A stretch of DNA of 64,000 nt from Leptolyngbya sp. O-77 (GTDB taxonomy: Bacteria; Cyanobacteriota; Cyanobacteriia; Elainellales; Elainellaceae): positions 2,145,001 through 2,209,000 of the forward strand of contig NZ_AP017367.1 in the NCBI RefSeq assembly GCF_001548395.1, given 5' to 3'. The translations under genes and the position numbers were made by a program. The notes below the pieces were generated by a model that worked only from the letters and a program-made list of their open reading frames with translations, made no database searches and had not been told where the DNA came from. Positions 34,330-43,236 of this stretch are shown in pieces (position 1 is the first letter of the stretch; the number at the start of each line of letters is the position of its first letter).

Positions 34330-34416
34330 GGCTAACAACCCTGGTGCAGCGGACGGTATCGAGATCTTGGTCGTGATGCAAAGGTGATCTGCCGCCGCTG
34401 ACCAGGAACGTTATAC
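34330..34416 (+). other. attC1
   Basis: R'' GGCTAAC; left L region CTGGTGCAGCGGACGG; right L region CCGCCGCTGACCAG; R' GTTATAC. The L arms pair except for one G and one A, the extrahelical bases of attC sites. The GTTATAC belongs to cassette 2. Confidence 0.85.
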
Positions 34417-34563
34417 TGCTTTGCACTTTGACGGAGGCATAGACTAAAGCTACCCGGCTTATATCTAAATCAATGTGTTACGATGCACAGACCAAGAAAT
34501 GTCATTGGGGTATTCAGAGTTTTAGCCTGCCGTTTATTGCTTAGTGTGTAAGTTCAGATTCAG

Positions 34564-35361
34564 ATGAAGAGACTGGAGTTTTTCATCTGGTTGAAGGAGG
34601 TTCAAGATAATATTTCCTCTTCAATTAGTGGTTGTAGCCCTAGAGCGTGGAATGAAGATCATATAAGCTATACATGGCTTCAAAATATAACGTCTACCTT
34701 TTCAAAAGTTTTGATTACTGGTACTTCCAGTCACTTCTCTATCGCATGGGATGCTTACAAAGCTGAAGGTGCTTTTGAGGAAGACAATGGTGATATCGCT
34801 GTTCTTGTAAGACTGACTTTCCCAGAGAGAAAAACATTAACTGGTGTTGCATTCCTTGAAGCAAAGCGTAGTTACAGTGAAGCAAAGCGTAGTTACAGTA
34901 AATCAAGATATCGAAAGCTAAAATGGTCACAACTTGAATATCAATCTTCGTTGGTTTCAAACCATAGAGTTTTATTGTACGACAAAGAACCAATTAAAGA
35001 TTGCATAGCTAATCTTGTAAAGCAAGGATATTCTCTTGGCTCTGCACAAAATCTGTTCCAGGAAGTTAACGCTGTTGTTGTTCCAACTCCTCATGTTTTA
35101 GCTCTTCGTAGTCGTGCAAAAAACTTAAGCGCAATGGGATTGCCTTTAGCTTATCAACTCTGCTGCCGTTATTTACAGGGATTAGATTTAGATTTCTCAA
35201 GCCAGTTAGTATCAGCAGTGCGTGCGGGGGTTGCAAGTGGAGTCAAGTATCTATTAGTTGTTCATGTTGTTCAAGAAAATGAAAACATAGCATTTACTGA
35301 TAATATTGAAATTGATCAAGAATATTACAGAAGAATTCACTCCCAAAATTGGGATGAGTGA
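34564..35361 (+). CDS. Probable PD-(D/E)xK nuclease-fold protein
   Basis: A 265-residue AT-rich gene, the only gene of cassette 2 (34411-35450). DNGDIAVLVRLTF followed by GVAFLEAKRSY gives the D...ExK arrangement of restriction-endonuclease-like folds. A 21-bp tandem duplication (34858-34878 and 34879-34899) repeats EAKRSYS directly at the catalytic motif. The rest shows no known domain. It may be a DNA-cutting defence protein; this is inferred from one motif only. Confidence 0.6.
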   Translation: MKRLEFFIWLKEVQDNISSSISGCSPRAWNEDHISYTWLQNITSTFSKVLITGTSSHFSIAWDAYKAEGAFEEDNGDIAVLVRLTFPERKTLTGVAFLEAKRSYSEAKRSYSKSRYRKLKWSQLEYQSSLVSNHRVLLYDKEPIKDCIANLVKQGYSLGSAQNLFQEVNAVVVPTPHVLALRSRAKNLSAMGLPLAYQLCCRYLQGLDLDFSSQLVSAVRAGVASGVKYLLVVHVVQENENIAFTDNIEIDQEYYRRIHSQNWDE

Positions 35362-35369
35362 GTGACGCA

Positions 35370-35456
35370 GTATAACAATTCTGGTGCAGCGGACTGATGA
35401 AAAACTTTGGTGGGGATGCAAAAGTCGCTGGCAGCCGCTGACCAGACCCGTTAGCC
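35370..35456 (+). other. attC2
   Basis: R'' GTATAAC is the complement of the GTTATAC that opens cassette 2 at 34410. L arms CTGGTGCAGCGGACTG and CAGCCGCTGACCAG pair with an extra G and A. R' is GTTAGCC. Confidence 0.85.
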
Positions 35457-35800
35457 CTCAGCGTTCTGGTTCAGTTAGCTTACGGGTGAGTAGGCGATTC
35501 GCCCCCTGATTGCAAAGGTTCGGTTTTTTGGAGGTTTCGGTCATTGCAACCAGTCCCAGCAGCTTTCGGGTAAGATGCCAACGTTGAGCGGTGATAGGTT
35601 TGGGTCAGCCGTTTGAGGTTCCGAGAGGTGTCGGGGGGCGATCGCCGAAAGGTTTGGGTGCTGAGAGATGAGGGCGATCGCCCAGAGGTGTTGGTGTTGG
35701 GAGATGAAGGGCGATCGCGAAGGCTAACACCTCGCTGCAACGGACGGAACAGAGATGCTGGTTGAGACCAAGAGCCACTGACCGCCGTTGAGCTACACCG
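35451..35800 (+). repeat. Non-coding cassette, copy 1 (type A, 350 bp)
   Basis: Opens TTAGCCCTCAGCGTTCTGG. Type A has CCTGATTGCAAAGGTTCGG in the first third. It contains HIP1 sites and two GAGATGA-GGGCGATCGC units. No plus-strand gene is seen; minus-strand frames differ from copy to copy. Confidence 0.8.
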
Positions 35801-35806
35801 TTAGCC
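35722..35806 (+). other. attC3
   Basis: R'' GGCTAAC, L arms GCTGCAACGGACGG and CCGCCGTTGAGC (pairing with extra G and A), R' GTTAGCC. Confidence 0.85.
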
Positions 35807-36149
35807 CTCAGCGTTCTGGTTCAGTTAGCTTACGGGTGGGTGGGCGATTCGCCCCCAATTGCGAAGGTGCAGTTCTTCAAGAACTCGGTCAACCCGAACA
35901 CTCCCAACAGCGTTCGGGTAAGATGCCAACATTGAGTGGTGATAGGCTTGGGTCAGCAGTTTGAGGTTCCGAGAGGTATCGGGGGGCGATCGCCGAAAGG
36001 CGTGGGTGCTGAGAGATGAAGGGCGATCGCCCAGAGGTGTTGGTGTTGGGAGATGAAGGGCGATCGCGAAGGCTAACACCTCGCTGCAACGGACGGAACA
36101 GAGATCCTGGCTGAAACCGAGAGCCACTGACCGCCGTTGAGCTACACCG
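35801..36149 (+). repeat. Non-coding cassette, copy 2 (type B, 349 bp)
   Basis: Type B has CCAATTGCGAAGGTGCAG and TTCTTCAAGAACTCGG in the first third. The second half is shared with all other copies. Confidence 0.8.
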
Positions 36150-36155
36150 TTAGCC
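36071..36155 (+). other. attC4
   Basis: Same plan as attC3: GGCTAAC, GCTGCAACGGACGG, CCGCCGTTGAGC, GTTAGCC. Confidence 0.85.
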
Positions 36156-36498
36156 CTCAGCGTTCTGGTTCTGTCAGCTTGTCGGTGGGTAGGCGATTCG
36201 CCCCCCACTTGCAGAGGCTCGGTTCTTCGAGATCCGGGTCAAGCCGCACACTCCCAACAGCTTTCGGGTTAGCCGCAGAGGTTGAGTAGCGACAGACTTC
36301 GGTCAGTGTGCAACGCCCCAAAAGGTATCCGGGGGGCGATCGCCGAAAGGTGCGGGTGCTGAGAGATGAGGGCGATCGCCCAGAGGTGTTGGTGTTGGGA
36401 GATGAAGGGCGATCGCGAAGGCTAACACCTCGCTGCAACGGACGGAACAGAGATCCTGGCTGAAACCGAGAGCCACTGAACGCCGTTGAGCTTCACCG
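36150..36498 (+). repeat. Non-coding cassette, copy 3 (type C, 349 bp)
   Basis: Type C has CACTTGCAGAGGCTCGG and CTTCGGTCAGTGTGCAACG. It is nearly identical to the copy at 43888-44236 on the far side of the insertion sequences. Confidence 0.8.
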
Positions 36499-36504
36499 TT
36501 AGCC
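36420..36504 (+). other. attC5
   Basis: Same plan: GGCTAAC, GCTGCAACGGACGG, CGCCGTTGAGC, GTTAGCC. Confidence 0.85.
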
Positions 36505-36847
36505 CTCAGCGTTCTGGTTCAGTTAGCTTACGGGTGAGTAGGCGATTCGCCCCCAATTGCGAAGGTGCAGTTCTTCAAGAACTCGGTCAACCCGAACGCT
36601 CCCAACAGCTTTCGGGTAAGATGCCAACGTTGAGCAGCGATAGGCTTGGGTCAGCCGTTTGAGGTTCCGAGAGGTATCGGGGGGCGATCGCCCAAAGGTA
36701 TCGATTCCGGGAGATGAAGGGCGATCGCCCAGAGGTGTTGGTGTTGGGAGATGAAGGGCGATCGCGAAGGCTAACACCTCGCTGCAACGGACGGAACAGA
36801 GACTCTGAGCAAGACCGAGAGCAACCGACCGCCGTTGAGCTACACCG
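36499..36847 (+). repeat. Non-coding cassette, copy 4 (type B, 349 bp)
   Basis: Type B with a local variant around the second HIP1 site (CCCAAAGGTATCGATTCCGG). Confidence 0.8.
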
Positions 36848-36853
36848 TTAGCC
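36769..36853 (+). other. attC6
   Basis: Same plan: GGCTAAC, GCTGCAACGGACGG, CCGCCGTTGAGC, GTTAGCC. Confidence 0.85.
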
Positions 36854-37142
36854 CTCAGCGTTCTGGTTCAGTTAGCTCACGGGTGGGTGGGCGATTCGCC
36901 CCCAATTGCGAAGGTGCAGTTCTTCAAGAACTCGGTCAACCCGAACACTCCCAACAGCGTTCGGGTAAGATGCCAACGTTGAGCAGCGATAGGCTTGGGT
37001 CAGCCGTTTGAGGTTCCGAGAGGTATCGGGGGGCGATCGCCGAGAGGTGCGGGTGCTGAGAGATGAGGGCGATCGCCCAGAGGTGTTGGTGTTGGGAGAT
37101 GAAGGGCGATCGCGAAGGCTAACACCTCGCTGCAACGGACGG
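36848..37142 (+). repeat. Non-coding cassette, copy 5 (type B, cut by IS)
   Basis: Same type as 35801-36149. It ends inside its attC, where the IS256-type element begins. Confidence 0.8.
37117..37142 (+). other. attC7, left half only
   Basis: GGCTAAC and GCTGCAACGGACGG are present; the right L and R boxes are missing because the IS256-type element starts at 37143. Confidence 0.8.
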
Positions 37143-38537
37143 GAGCTATGTTTATTTGTGGTGTATGCCTAAAGGAGAAGAAACGGCGTATCCTGCTGGA
37201 TAAGGAAAAAGACCAGACGAGGATACACCATGAGTAAGGATAATGTTATTGCATTTCAACCGTCAGAAACAGCCGCATTTTTCAGCGATGCCTTGAGTGA
37301 ACTAGTACGCCAGGGTGCTCGCCAAATCATTGCTCAAGCTGTTGAAGCAGAGTTGAAAGAGTTTCTCGCCCAGTACCAGTCCCTTAAAGACGACCAGGGA
37401 CGACAGGCGATCGTTCGCAACGGCTACTTACCAGAGCGAACAATTATGACAGGGGTTGGGGAAGTTGAAATTCAAGTGCCGAAGGTGCGCGACCGCAGTG
37501 GCAGCGGTATCAAGTTCAACTCATCGTTGTTGCCCCCGTATCTCAAGCGTTCCCAGAGTGTCGAGGAAGTACTGCCTTGGCTATATCTCAAAGGCGTCTC
37601 AACGGGGGATTTTGCAGAAGCGTTGGCATCGTTGCTAGGAGCCCAGGCAAAAGGTTTGTCGTCCAGTACGATTAGCCGACTGAAAACGCAATGGATAGAG
37701 GAGCATCAACAGTGGCAGAAACGCTCCCTGATCGGTAAACGCTACGTTTACATTTGGGCAGATGGCATCTACTTCAATATCCGCAACGAGGATGACCGCC
37801 AGTGCATTCTGGTTATCATCGGTGTCACCGATACCGGAACCAAGGAACTGCTGGGGTTGGAAGCAGGATTTCGAGAATCTGAATTGAGTTGGAAGCCGTT
37901 GTTGTTACGGCTGCAAGACCAAGGGCTGAAAGAAGCTCCAGAGTTGGCAATTGGCGATGGAGCATTAGGGTTTTGGAAAGCGCTAGCGCAAGTCTTTCCC
38001 ACCACTCGTGTGCAACGGTGCTGGGTGCATAAAACTGCCAATGTGCTCAACAACTTGCCGAAGAGTCAGCAACCGAAAGCCAAATCTGCCTTGCATGAGA
38101 TCTACATGGCAGAAACCAAAGCCGATGCACAGACAGCATTTGAGCGATTTATCAAAACCTATGATGTCAAGTATCCCAAAGCGGTCGAGTGCTTGTCTAA
38201 AGACCGTGATGCGCTGTTGGCATTCTATGATTTTCCGGCTGAACATTGGGTGCATATTCGCACGACCAATCCCATTGAATCGACCTTTGCAACGGTGCGT
38301 TTGAGAACGGATAAAACACGAGGTTGTGTTTCACAAGACAGTATTTTGTCGTTGGTGTTCAAGTTGGTACAGAGTGCTCAAAAACGCTGGCTTAAGATTC
38401 GAGGGTTTAAGCGACTAGGGGAGGTGATTGAAGGAGTGAAGTTTAAAGATGGGATTCGTGCAGATCAAAAAGACGATTCAGCCGCTCGCCAGGACGCTGC
38501 TTAATTCTTCTTCATACACCAGATTTGACAATAACTC
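37143..38537 (+). mobile_element. IS256-family insertion sequence
   Basis: A 1395-bp element with imperfect 25-bp inverted ends: GAGCTATG...TGGTGTATG on the left, the complement of GAGTTATT...TGGTGTATG on the right, 18 of 25 positions matching. No target duplication is visible: the left flank is attC7 and the right flank is a HerA-gene fragment. An IS-adjacent deletion after insertion explains this. Confidence 0.85.
37230..38504 (+). CDS. IS256-family transposase (mutator type)
   Basis: A 424-residue DDE transposase that appears intact. VRNGYLPERTIMTGVGEVEIQVPKVRDR is the typical N-terminal motif. Acidic residues are seen in WADGIYF, IGDGALGFW and TTNPIEST. RCWVHKTANVLNNLP is the family C/H motif. 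It mobilises the 37143-38537 element and perhaps relatives elsewhere. Confidence 0.93.
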   Translation: MSKDNVIAFQPSETAAFFSDALSELVRQGARQIIAQAVEAELKEFLAQYQSLKDDQGRQAIVRNGYLPERTIMTGVGEVEIQVPKVRDRSGSGIKFNSSLLPPYLKRSQSVEEVLPWLYLKGVSTGDFAEALASLLGAQAKGLSSSTISRLKTQWIEEHQQWQKRSLIGKRYVYIWADGIYFNIRNEDDRQCILVIIGVTDTGTKELLGLEAGFRESELSWKPLLLRLQDQGLKEAPELAIGDGALGFWKALAQVFPTTRVQRCWVHKTANVLNNLPKSQQPKAKSALHEIYMAETKADAQTAFERFIKTYDVKYPKAVECLSKDRDALLAFYDFPAEHWVHIRTTNPIESTFATVRLRTDKTRGCVSQDSILSLVFKLVQSAQKRWLKIRGFKRLGEVIEGVKFKDGIRADQKDDSAARQDAA

Positions 38538-38608
38538 CTTGTAGAACAAGCTCTTAAATTTGGAAAATGTGTTCTTCTACATGATGCCAAACCAGATTAC
38601 GGCTTTGT
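38537..38608 (+). repeat. 72-bp duplicate of a HerA-gene segment, left copy
   Basis: Identical to 39691-39762, starting CCTTGTAGAACAAGCTC and ending CGGCTTTGT. It lies between the right end of the IS256-type element and the left end of the IS1-like element. It is a trace of rearrangement during IS insertion. Confidence 0.85.
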
Positions 38609-39675
38609 GGCACTGGTCTTCTAACGGATGAGGGAGGCAAAGCCTCGGGTTGTCAGCAATTCAAGCATTGAGATCGGGCGATCACAGTATCCCATTGCCA
38701 TTGCTGGAGTCGTATCTTTTTTCAATCCATGATGGGGGCGTACCCAGTTATGCACCAACCGCTGCACGTCTAACACTCGTTGTAAGGCTGCGACTCGCTT
38801 GGCATACAAATTCTGTCGCCGTCGATAGGCACTTGCCCGTCGTCTCAACGCACTATTGTGCGCCTCATTATGATTGGCGTGGACTTCATGCTCAGGGCTA
38901 ATCGCGGTAAACGGATGCTCGACTTTCACCCACTCAACTCGCTTCTGACCTTGCGACCCCTTAATCTTCATCGCCACCTCCAACCCCTCACGCCACACTT
39001 TGCGTCGCCCATAATCGGGGTGTGCCTCACCAGAAGCAAGCGTCACACTGGCAAGTTGCCATAACATAATGCCGTAGCGCCGTTCTCCATCACTAAACCA
39101 ACGAATAAACTGGGCCGCAGATGCCCACGTCCATGCCGCCTTTGTCCCTTGGCGAAATAATTTATCCCGTTTTTGTCCCGCTTGTGCGGCGATCCAGTAG
39201 CGTGTCTCTCGTTCGATGAAGTGGATCGTCCATCCTTCGCACTCACTGGGGGGGAAGGTTCTCGCCCACGCGAGTGTAGACCTCATCTCCTTCGACTGTG
39301 AGGTCTGCTGTTTCTGGTGCAGTTGGTGACCATTCGCTGAGTTGGTTGGCTAAACGCTCTTCCCATCGCAGGATGGTGGAGTGAGATTTGCCAAAAGACC
39401 GTCCAGTTGCTCGTACCCCCATTCCTTCAGTGCGGACATTCATTGCCAATGTCACAATCGTTGAGGAGGTTCGCAGTCGCGCCATCGGGGTGCCAGTGCG
39501 GTCGTTGAATTGCTTGCGGCAGGCTTTGCATACATATTTCTGCACAACAGCACCGTCTTGCAGGGTAGCCTTGCCGTTTTTGACGACCTGCTGACTTTCA
39601 CATTTTGGGCAGAGCATCGCCTCTCATCCACTCGATGCAACCATTTTACACATCACTCCTTAGCAGACCAGTGCC
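38609..39675 (-). mobile_element. IS1-like insertion sequence
   Basis: A 1067-bp element with ends GGCACTGGTCTTCTAA and the complement of GGCACTGGTCTGCTAA. It carries one transposase on the minus strand split by a C7 run. No short target duplication flanks it; instead a 72-bp HerA segment is duplicated around it, with 15 further bases at the right. Confidence 0.8.
38621..39617 (-). pseudogene. IS1-family transposase in two frames
   Basis: The first frame (from 39617) has a zinc finger, CPKCESQQVVKNG and CKAC, and ends GDEVYTRVGENLPPQ. The second frame continues SECEGWTIHFIERETRYWI to HNWVRPHHGLKKDTTPA. A +1 shift at the seven-C run (39248-39254 on the plus strand, as G7) joins them exactly. 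This may be productive transcriptional slippage, a mutation or a sequencing error. Confidence 0.8.
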
Positions 39676-40855
39676 TAATGTTTCGGCAAACCTTGTAGAA
39701 CAAGCTCTTAAATTTGGAAAATGTGTTCTTCTACATGATGCCAAACCAGATTACGGCTTTGTTGATCGTGCAAATACAGATCCGGGTGTACCTGCTGAAA
39801 TTTGGCGACAATTTGAGCAATATGGATTACGCCCTCGTGAAGTACCTAATGTGACACGAGTTGGATTTTACGGCTTGTGTGATCCTAATAGTGTACAAAC
39901 GGTTATTGGCTTTCGTGCTTCAGATTTTTCTCCGGAAATTCTTGCAAGTCTATTTTTCCCTTATTCAAATGAGCAGAACCAGTTTGAAGGATTTGCAAAT
40001 GCTGCACATGCCCTCCGTGAGCAAGTTGCTAACGGTAATCGTCAATTCTATTCACTAGATGATATTACTTCTGAGGTCGAAAGACGGATTGACAATGCCC
40101 TGCCACCTCTTGAACAGATAAACCAGATGGTGGGAAGTGCCATTCTTAGAAAAGTTGGTATGCGTCGGCGTGGTATGCCTTGGTTAGACGTGATTGGGCA
40201 AAATATCAGGCAACAGCCAGCTAATCGATTGAGAGGTTCCAGTTTAGATGGTAATCGTCAGCGAAGTGTTACAGCGTTTAGTCTTGAAGCATTTGTTCAA
40301 TCTGGGAAATTGATTGTAATTGACTACTCACAGATGGATGAACAATCCTATGCTTTGATTCTTTCCTATTTTCTGCGGATCTGCCAGCAATATCGTAAAC
40401 GTCCCGGACAAAACTCAGTGGGAATTGTTCAAATGGTAGATGAAGCTCACCGGATTTTTGATAATGACTCTCGACACAGTTCTGCATTAGAACGTGCATT
40501 TGAGCGGGTAATGAGAGAAGGAAGATCGGTTGATCACTCAATCATTTTGAGTTTGCAAAATACCTCGCAGATTCCTCAGCGTGTTATGAACAACTTGAAC
40601 ACAAAATTTGTCATGCGACAGAACAGTAAGGCTGAGGCAGATGCTGCAACTCAAACGATGGGTAAGGAATTTTCTCCACAAGCAATGAGATTGGGTACTG
40701 GGCAAGCTCTTGTTTCGATATATGAGTCAAAGGCTACAGTTTTAGCACAAATGGCTCCAGCACCATTTGAACTGATGAGAACAGATAACACAGGTGCTAG
40801 GATTAACCATCAGCCAGGAGATTTAGTAGCTGTAGGAGATGAAATTGATTTCTAA
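39676..40855 (+). pseudogene. HerA-like ATPase, 5' part lost at the P-loop
   Basis: About 392 residues remain. The first are NVSANLVEQALKFGKCVLLHDAKPDYGF, which in HerA follows directly after the Walker A GK(S/T). The Walker B region MVDEAHRIF, REGRS and the SQRP-like LSLQNTSQIPQ...NNLNTKFVMR are present. The N-terminal beta-barrel and P-loop are missing; the reading frame now opens from the IS1-like end. The stop overlaps the methyltransferase start by 17 bases. HerA hexamers work with NurA nuclease in DNA end processing. Without its P-loop this copy should be inactive. Confidence 0.8.
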
Positions 40856-42155
40856 AACTCAAAACAAAGCTGCGGAATTCTTAACTAATGGTCATACTTC
40901 TTCACGGCTTGAGATTTCTGGGAATGGATCTTTGCAGCACCAGAAAAACGGAGCAGAGGATCTTCTAAGCCAGTTTCAGAATGCAGTAGATAATAATTCT
41001 TTTTATGAGACTGCCGAACTCATTTTTACTAAAATTTCAGATCCCATAGAACTTGCACAATGTGCTGAACTTGCTTGTGAAAGAGAGCCGGGAGGAGCAT
41101 TTTATCGTGCGAAGTTATGGGCTAGAGTTTCTCAGATAATTGAGGCTCAGAGAGAAGATAATTCAAATGAGTTGAAACTTAGTCAAGTCTGTAATCAAGT
41201 TGGTGTTAATCCAGCAAGGGCAAAGGGTTTTGTCGCTCAGGGTCAAGCTATTATCAATGTTGAAGATGCGGGCGTAGACTCAACTATTTTGCGTAAGGCT
41301 TCTCCTCTGCTTTTTCAATATGCCCAACGTCAAAGAACTGGGGCGAAAGAGTATTTAATTGAAGCCATCAAATTTCTTGAGGATAATTCTGAAGCAACAT
41401 ACACCCAAGTTCATCGGAATTGGTGCCAAAAGAATGGGAGTATCAAAGCTAACCTTGATATCATAAAACCTTCAGACTGGTGGGCTTTTAGCCATCCAAA
41501 ATGGAGAAAAGAAGAAGACTTCCCAGGATCAATTCCTGGGGAGGTCTATGCAAATGCACTCTATTACTTTGCTCCTCAATCAGGCATTGCAGTTGATCCA
41601 ATGGCTGGTAGTGGAATGTTAAAACGTGTTTATGATGACCGCGATCGCTGGCAGAAAGATTCCAACTTTAAATTAAAAATTAAGTTGTTTGATTTATATC
41701 CCCGCCGTCGCTTTATTAAAAAGCACGATGCGAGAAAGCCTTTACCAGTTAAAGCTGATTGGATCTTCATCGATCCCTCATACTACGGACAGTCTAGCCA
41801 CTTATTCGCTGATCAGTTAGCATCCACTGATAGTTACGATAACTATCTTTCTATCATGAAAGAAGTAATAGCTGCATTAGCTGAATCGTTGAACCCTGGC
41901 GGAAGGCTATGCATCTTTTTACCTAAGTGGAGTGGGCTTAGACCTGAAGATCCAAATCATGATATTCCGTCAGATGTCTATTCAATGGCAACTGCTTGTG
42001 GCTTAAGTTGGCTAGATACTGCTTATGTCTCTCGCGGTCGGCAGCAAGAGCCTGGCAGCGCAACAAAAAACAACATGGCAAAGCGCGATCGTAGAATGCG
42101 ATCAGATACCTGTGTTCTCAATGTATTTGAAAAACGGGGAAACGATAATGTCTAG
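40839..42155 (+). CDS. DNA methyltransferase of a HerA-NurA module
   Basis: A 438-residue protein. The C-terminal half carries SAM motif I VDPMAGSGML (near residue 253), and catalytic motif IV IFIDPSYYGQSS (near 310), then an LNPGGRLCIFLPKW strand. The N-terminal 200 residues are helical, with a possible HTH (LSQVCNQVGVNPARAKGF). DPSYYG suggests an N6-adenine or N4-cytosine enzyme. It lies between the HerA and NurA-like genes with overlapping starts and stops, so it probably marks self DNA or serves as the recognition part. One HIP1 octamer is present; the rest is AT-rich. Confidence 0.75.
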   Translation: MKLISKTQNKAAEFLTNGHTSSRLEISGNGSLQHQKNGAEDLLSQFQNAVDNNSFYETAELIFTKISDPIELAQCAELACEREPGGAFYRAKLWARVSQIIEAQREDNSNELKLSQVCNQVGVNPARAKGFVAQGQAIINVEDAGVDSTILRKASPLLFQYAQRQRTGAKEYLIEAIKFLEDNSEATYTQVHRNWCQKNGSIKANLDIIKPSDWWAFSHPKWRKEEDFPGSIPGEVYANALYYFAPQSGIAVDPMAGSGMLKRVYDDRDRWQKDSNFKLKIKLFDLYPRRRFIKKHDARKPLPVKADWIFIDPSYYGQSSHLFADQLASTDSYDNYLSIMKEVIAALAESLNPGGRLCIFLPKWSGLRPEDPNHDIPSDVYSMATACGLSWLDTAYVSRGRQQEPGSATKNNMAKRDRRMRSDTCVLNVFEKRGNDNV

Positions 42156-43209
42156 TATGTTCCGTGAGCTAGTTCAAGGCTCTAGACGAATTAGTCGTGA
42201 TGAGTTTGCCACAACTTTTGGTGGTATTGCAGATGATGTTATTGAGATGCTTGATAGTGAGCAAGCGCGGGAAGCTACTCGACAGGCTAGAGAGTATATG
42301 GAATTGAGGGAATCGCTGCCTGGAGGTAGACCTCGGTTACGTGAAGTTGAGTTTGGTCTTTTTAGTAGTGCGCCTGAATTAGAAAGAGGTGAGGTTGCGG
42401 CTGTAGATGGAACACCCGCTCTTCCTCTACAAATGTACTCATCAGGGCAAGCATTGTGCGTAGGAATTGGAAGCATTTCCCATCGTCGCCCCTTACAAGA
42501 TTCGCTGCATTATTGGTCTGGCAGAGTTTATCTTAGTGATTCTAGAGATACCAACGATTTTCTTGCACGACAAGAACAAGCTCTTTTTGGTATTTCGTCA
42601 ACTGCTTATCTTAGATACTTTGAGGTGAGGCATGGTTTAGAACTTGAGGAGCCTTATATATTTTTTGATGGAACTTTAGTTTATGAATGGCTTGTTGCTC
42701 TTCAAGAAGGCGTAGATCTTTATGCAGAGCTATTTTCAGGTGATAAACAATGTATTGGGGTTATGAAAAATATTAAGGCAAACGTAGTATTCTCAACCTT
42801 CGCCCGCGCCTTAAGAACAGGAGAGCTGTATATTGTAGAAACTCTTGAGGATCACTTGTTAAATAGTAATGTTCCTAATAGAAACCAGGGTGAGCAATCT
42901 AGAGGAACCTTGCCATCCTTTCTTAACAATTACGCTCCTCGGATCTTAAGAGGCATTTTTAAGCCAAGAAATAAAGTTTTTGGCTTTGAGGTACATGAGG
43001 AGCATCTAGAAAATATGCTCCGTATAATGACTGCTGATTGCCAGATGAATCATGCCGGACACGAAATACCATTTTTACTCAACCGTGTGGATGAGGAAGT
43101 CCGTAGAAACTTTAATTCAAGAATTTTGCAAGACCGCATAGCATTGCGAATGGCAACTCAAAGCGAAGAGTTGTTTTTTGAGGAAATGAATGAACGGGCT
43201 TTTCGATAG
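42148..43209 (+). CDS. NurA-like nuclease
   Basis: A 353-residue protein starting MSSMFRELVQGSRRIS; the ATG overlaps the methyltransferase stop by eight bases (ATGTCTAG). VAAVDGTPALPL near residue 83 and YIFFDGTLVYEWL near residue 168 are the two Asp motifs expected of NurA 5'-3' nucleases, each ending a beta strand. MKNIKANVVFSTFARAL and a late HAGHEIPFLLNRVDEEVR complete the pattern. It is the likely nuclease partner of the HerA-like ATPase. Confidence 0.7.
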   Translation: MSSMFRELVQGSRRISRDEFATTFGGIADDVIEMLDSEQAREATRQAREYMELRESLPGGRPRLREVEFGLFSSAPELERGEVAAVDGTPALPLQMYSSGQALCVGIGSISHRRPLQDSLHYWSGRVYLSDSRDTNDFLARQEQALFGISSTAYLRYFEVRHGLELEEPYIFFDGTLVYEWLVALQEGVDLYAELFSGDKQCIGVMKNIKANVVFSTFARALRTGELYIVETLEDHLLNSNVPNRNQGEQSRGTLPSFLNNYAPRILRGIFKPRNKVFGFEVHEEHLENMLRIMTADCQMNHAGHEIPFLLNRVDEEVRRNFNSRILQDRIALRMATQSEELFFEEMNERAFR

Positions 43210-43236
43210 ATGCTGATTTTATGGAGGTTTCTTCAA

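Noticed and set aside
35480..37135. Minus-strand frames in the repeated cassettes, all beginning MQRGVSLRDRPSSPNT
   Set aside because: The frames shift between copies because of single-base indels (for example GATGAAGGG versus GATGAGGG), lengths vary and the start is a TTG inside an attC. They are produced by HIP1-rich repeats and are not a conserved protein.
35451..37142. CRISPR array
   Set aside because: Units are about 349 bp with long shared sequence and no short repeat-spacer pattern; attC structure explains them.
40839..43209. Assignment of the HerA-MTase-NurA genes to BREX, DISARM or Dnd systems
   Set aside because: The marker genes of those systems (PglZ, DrmA/B, DndB-E) are not present in the window.
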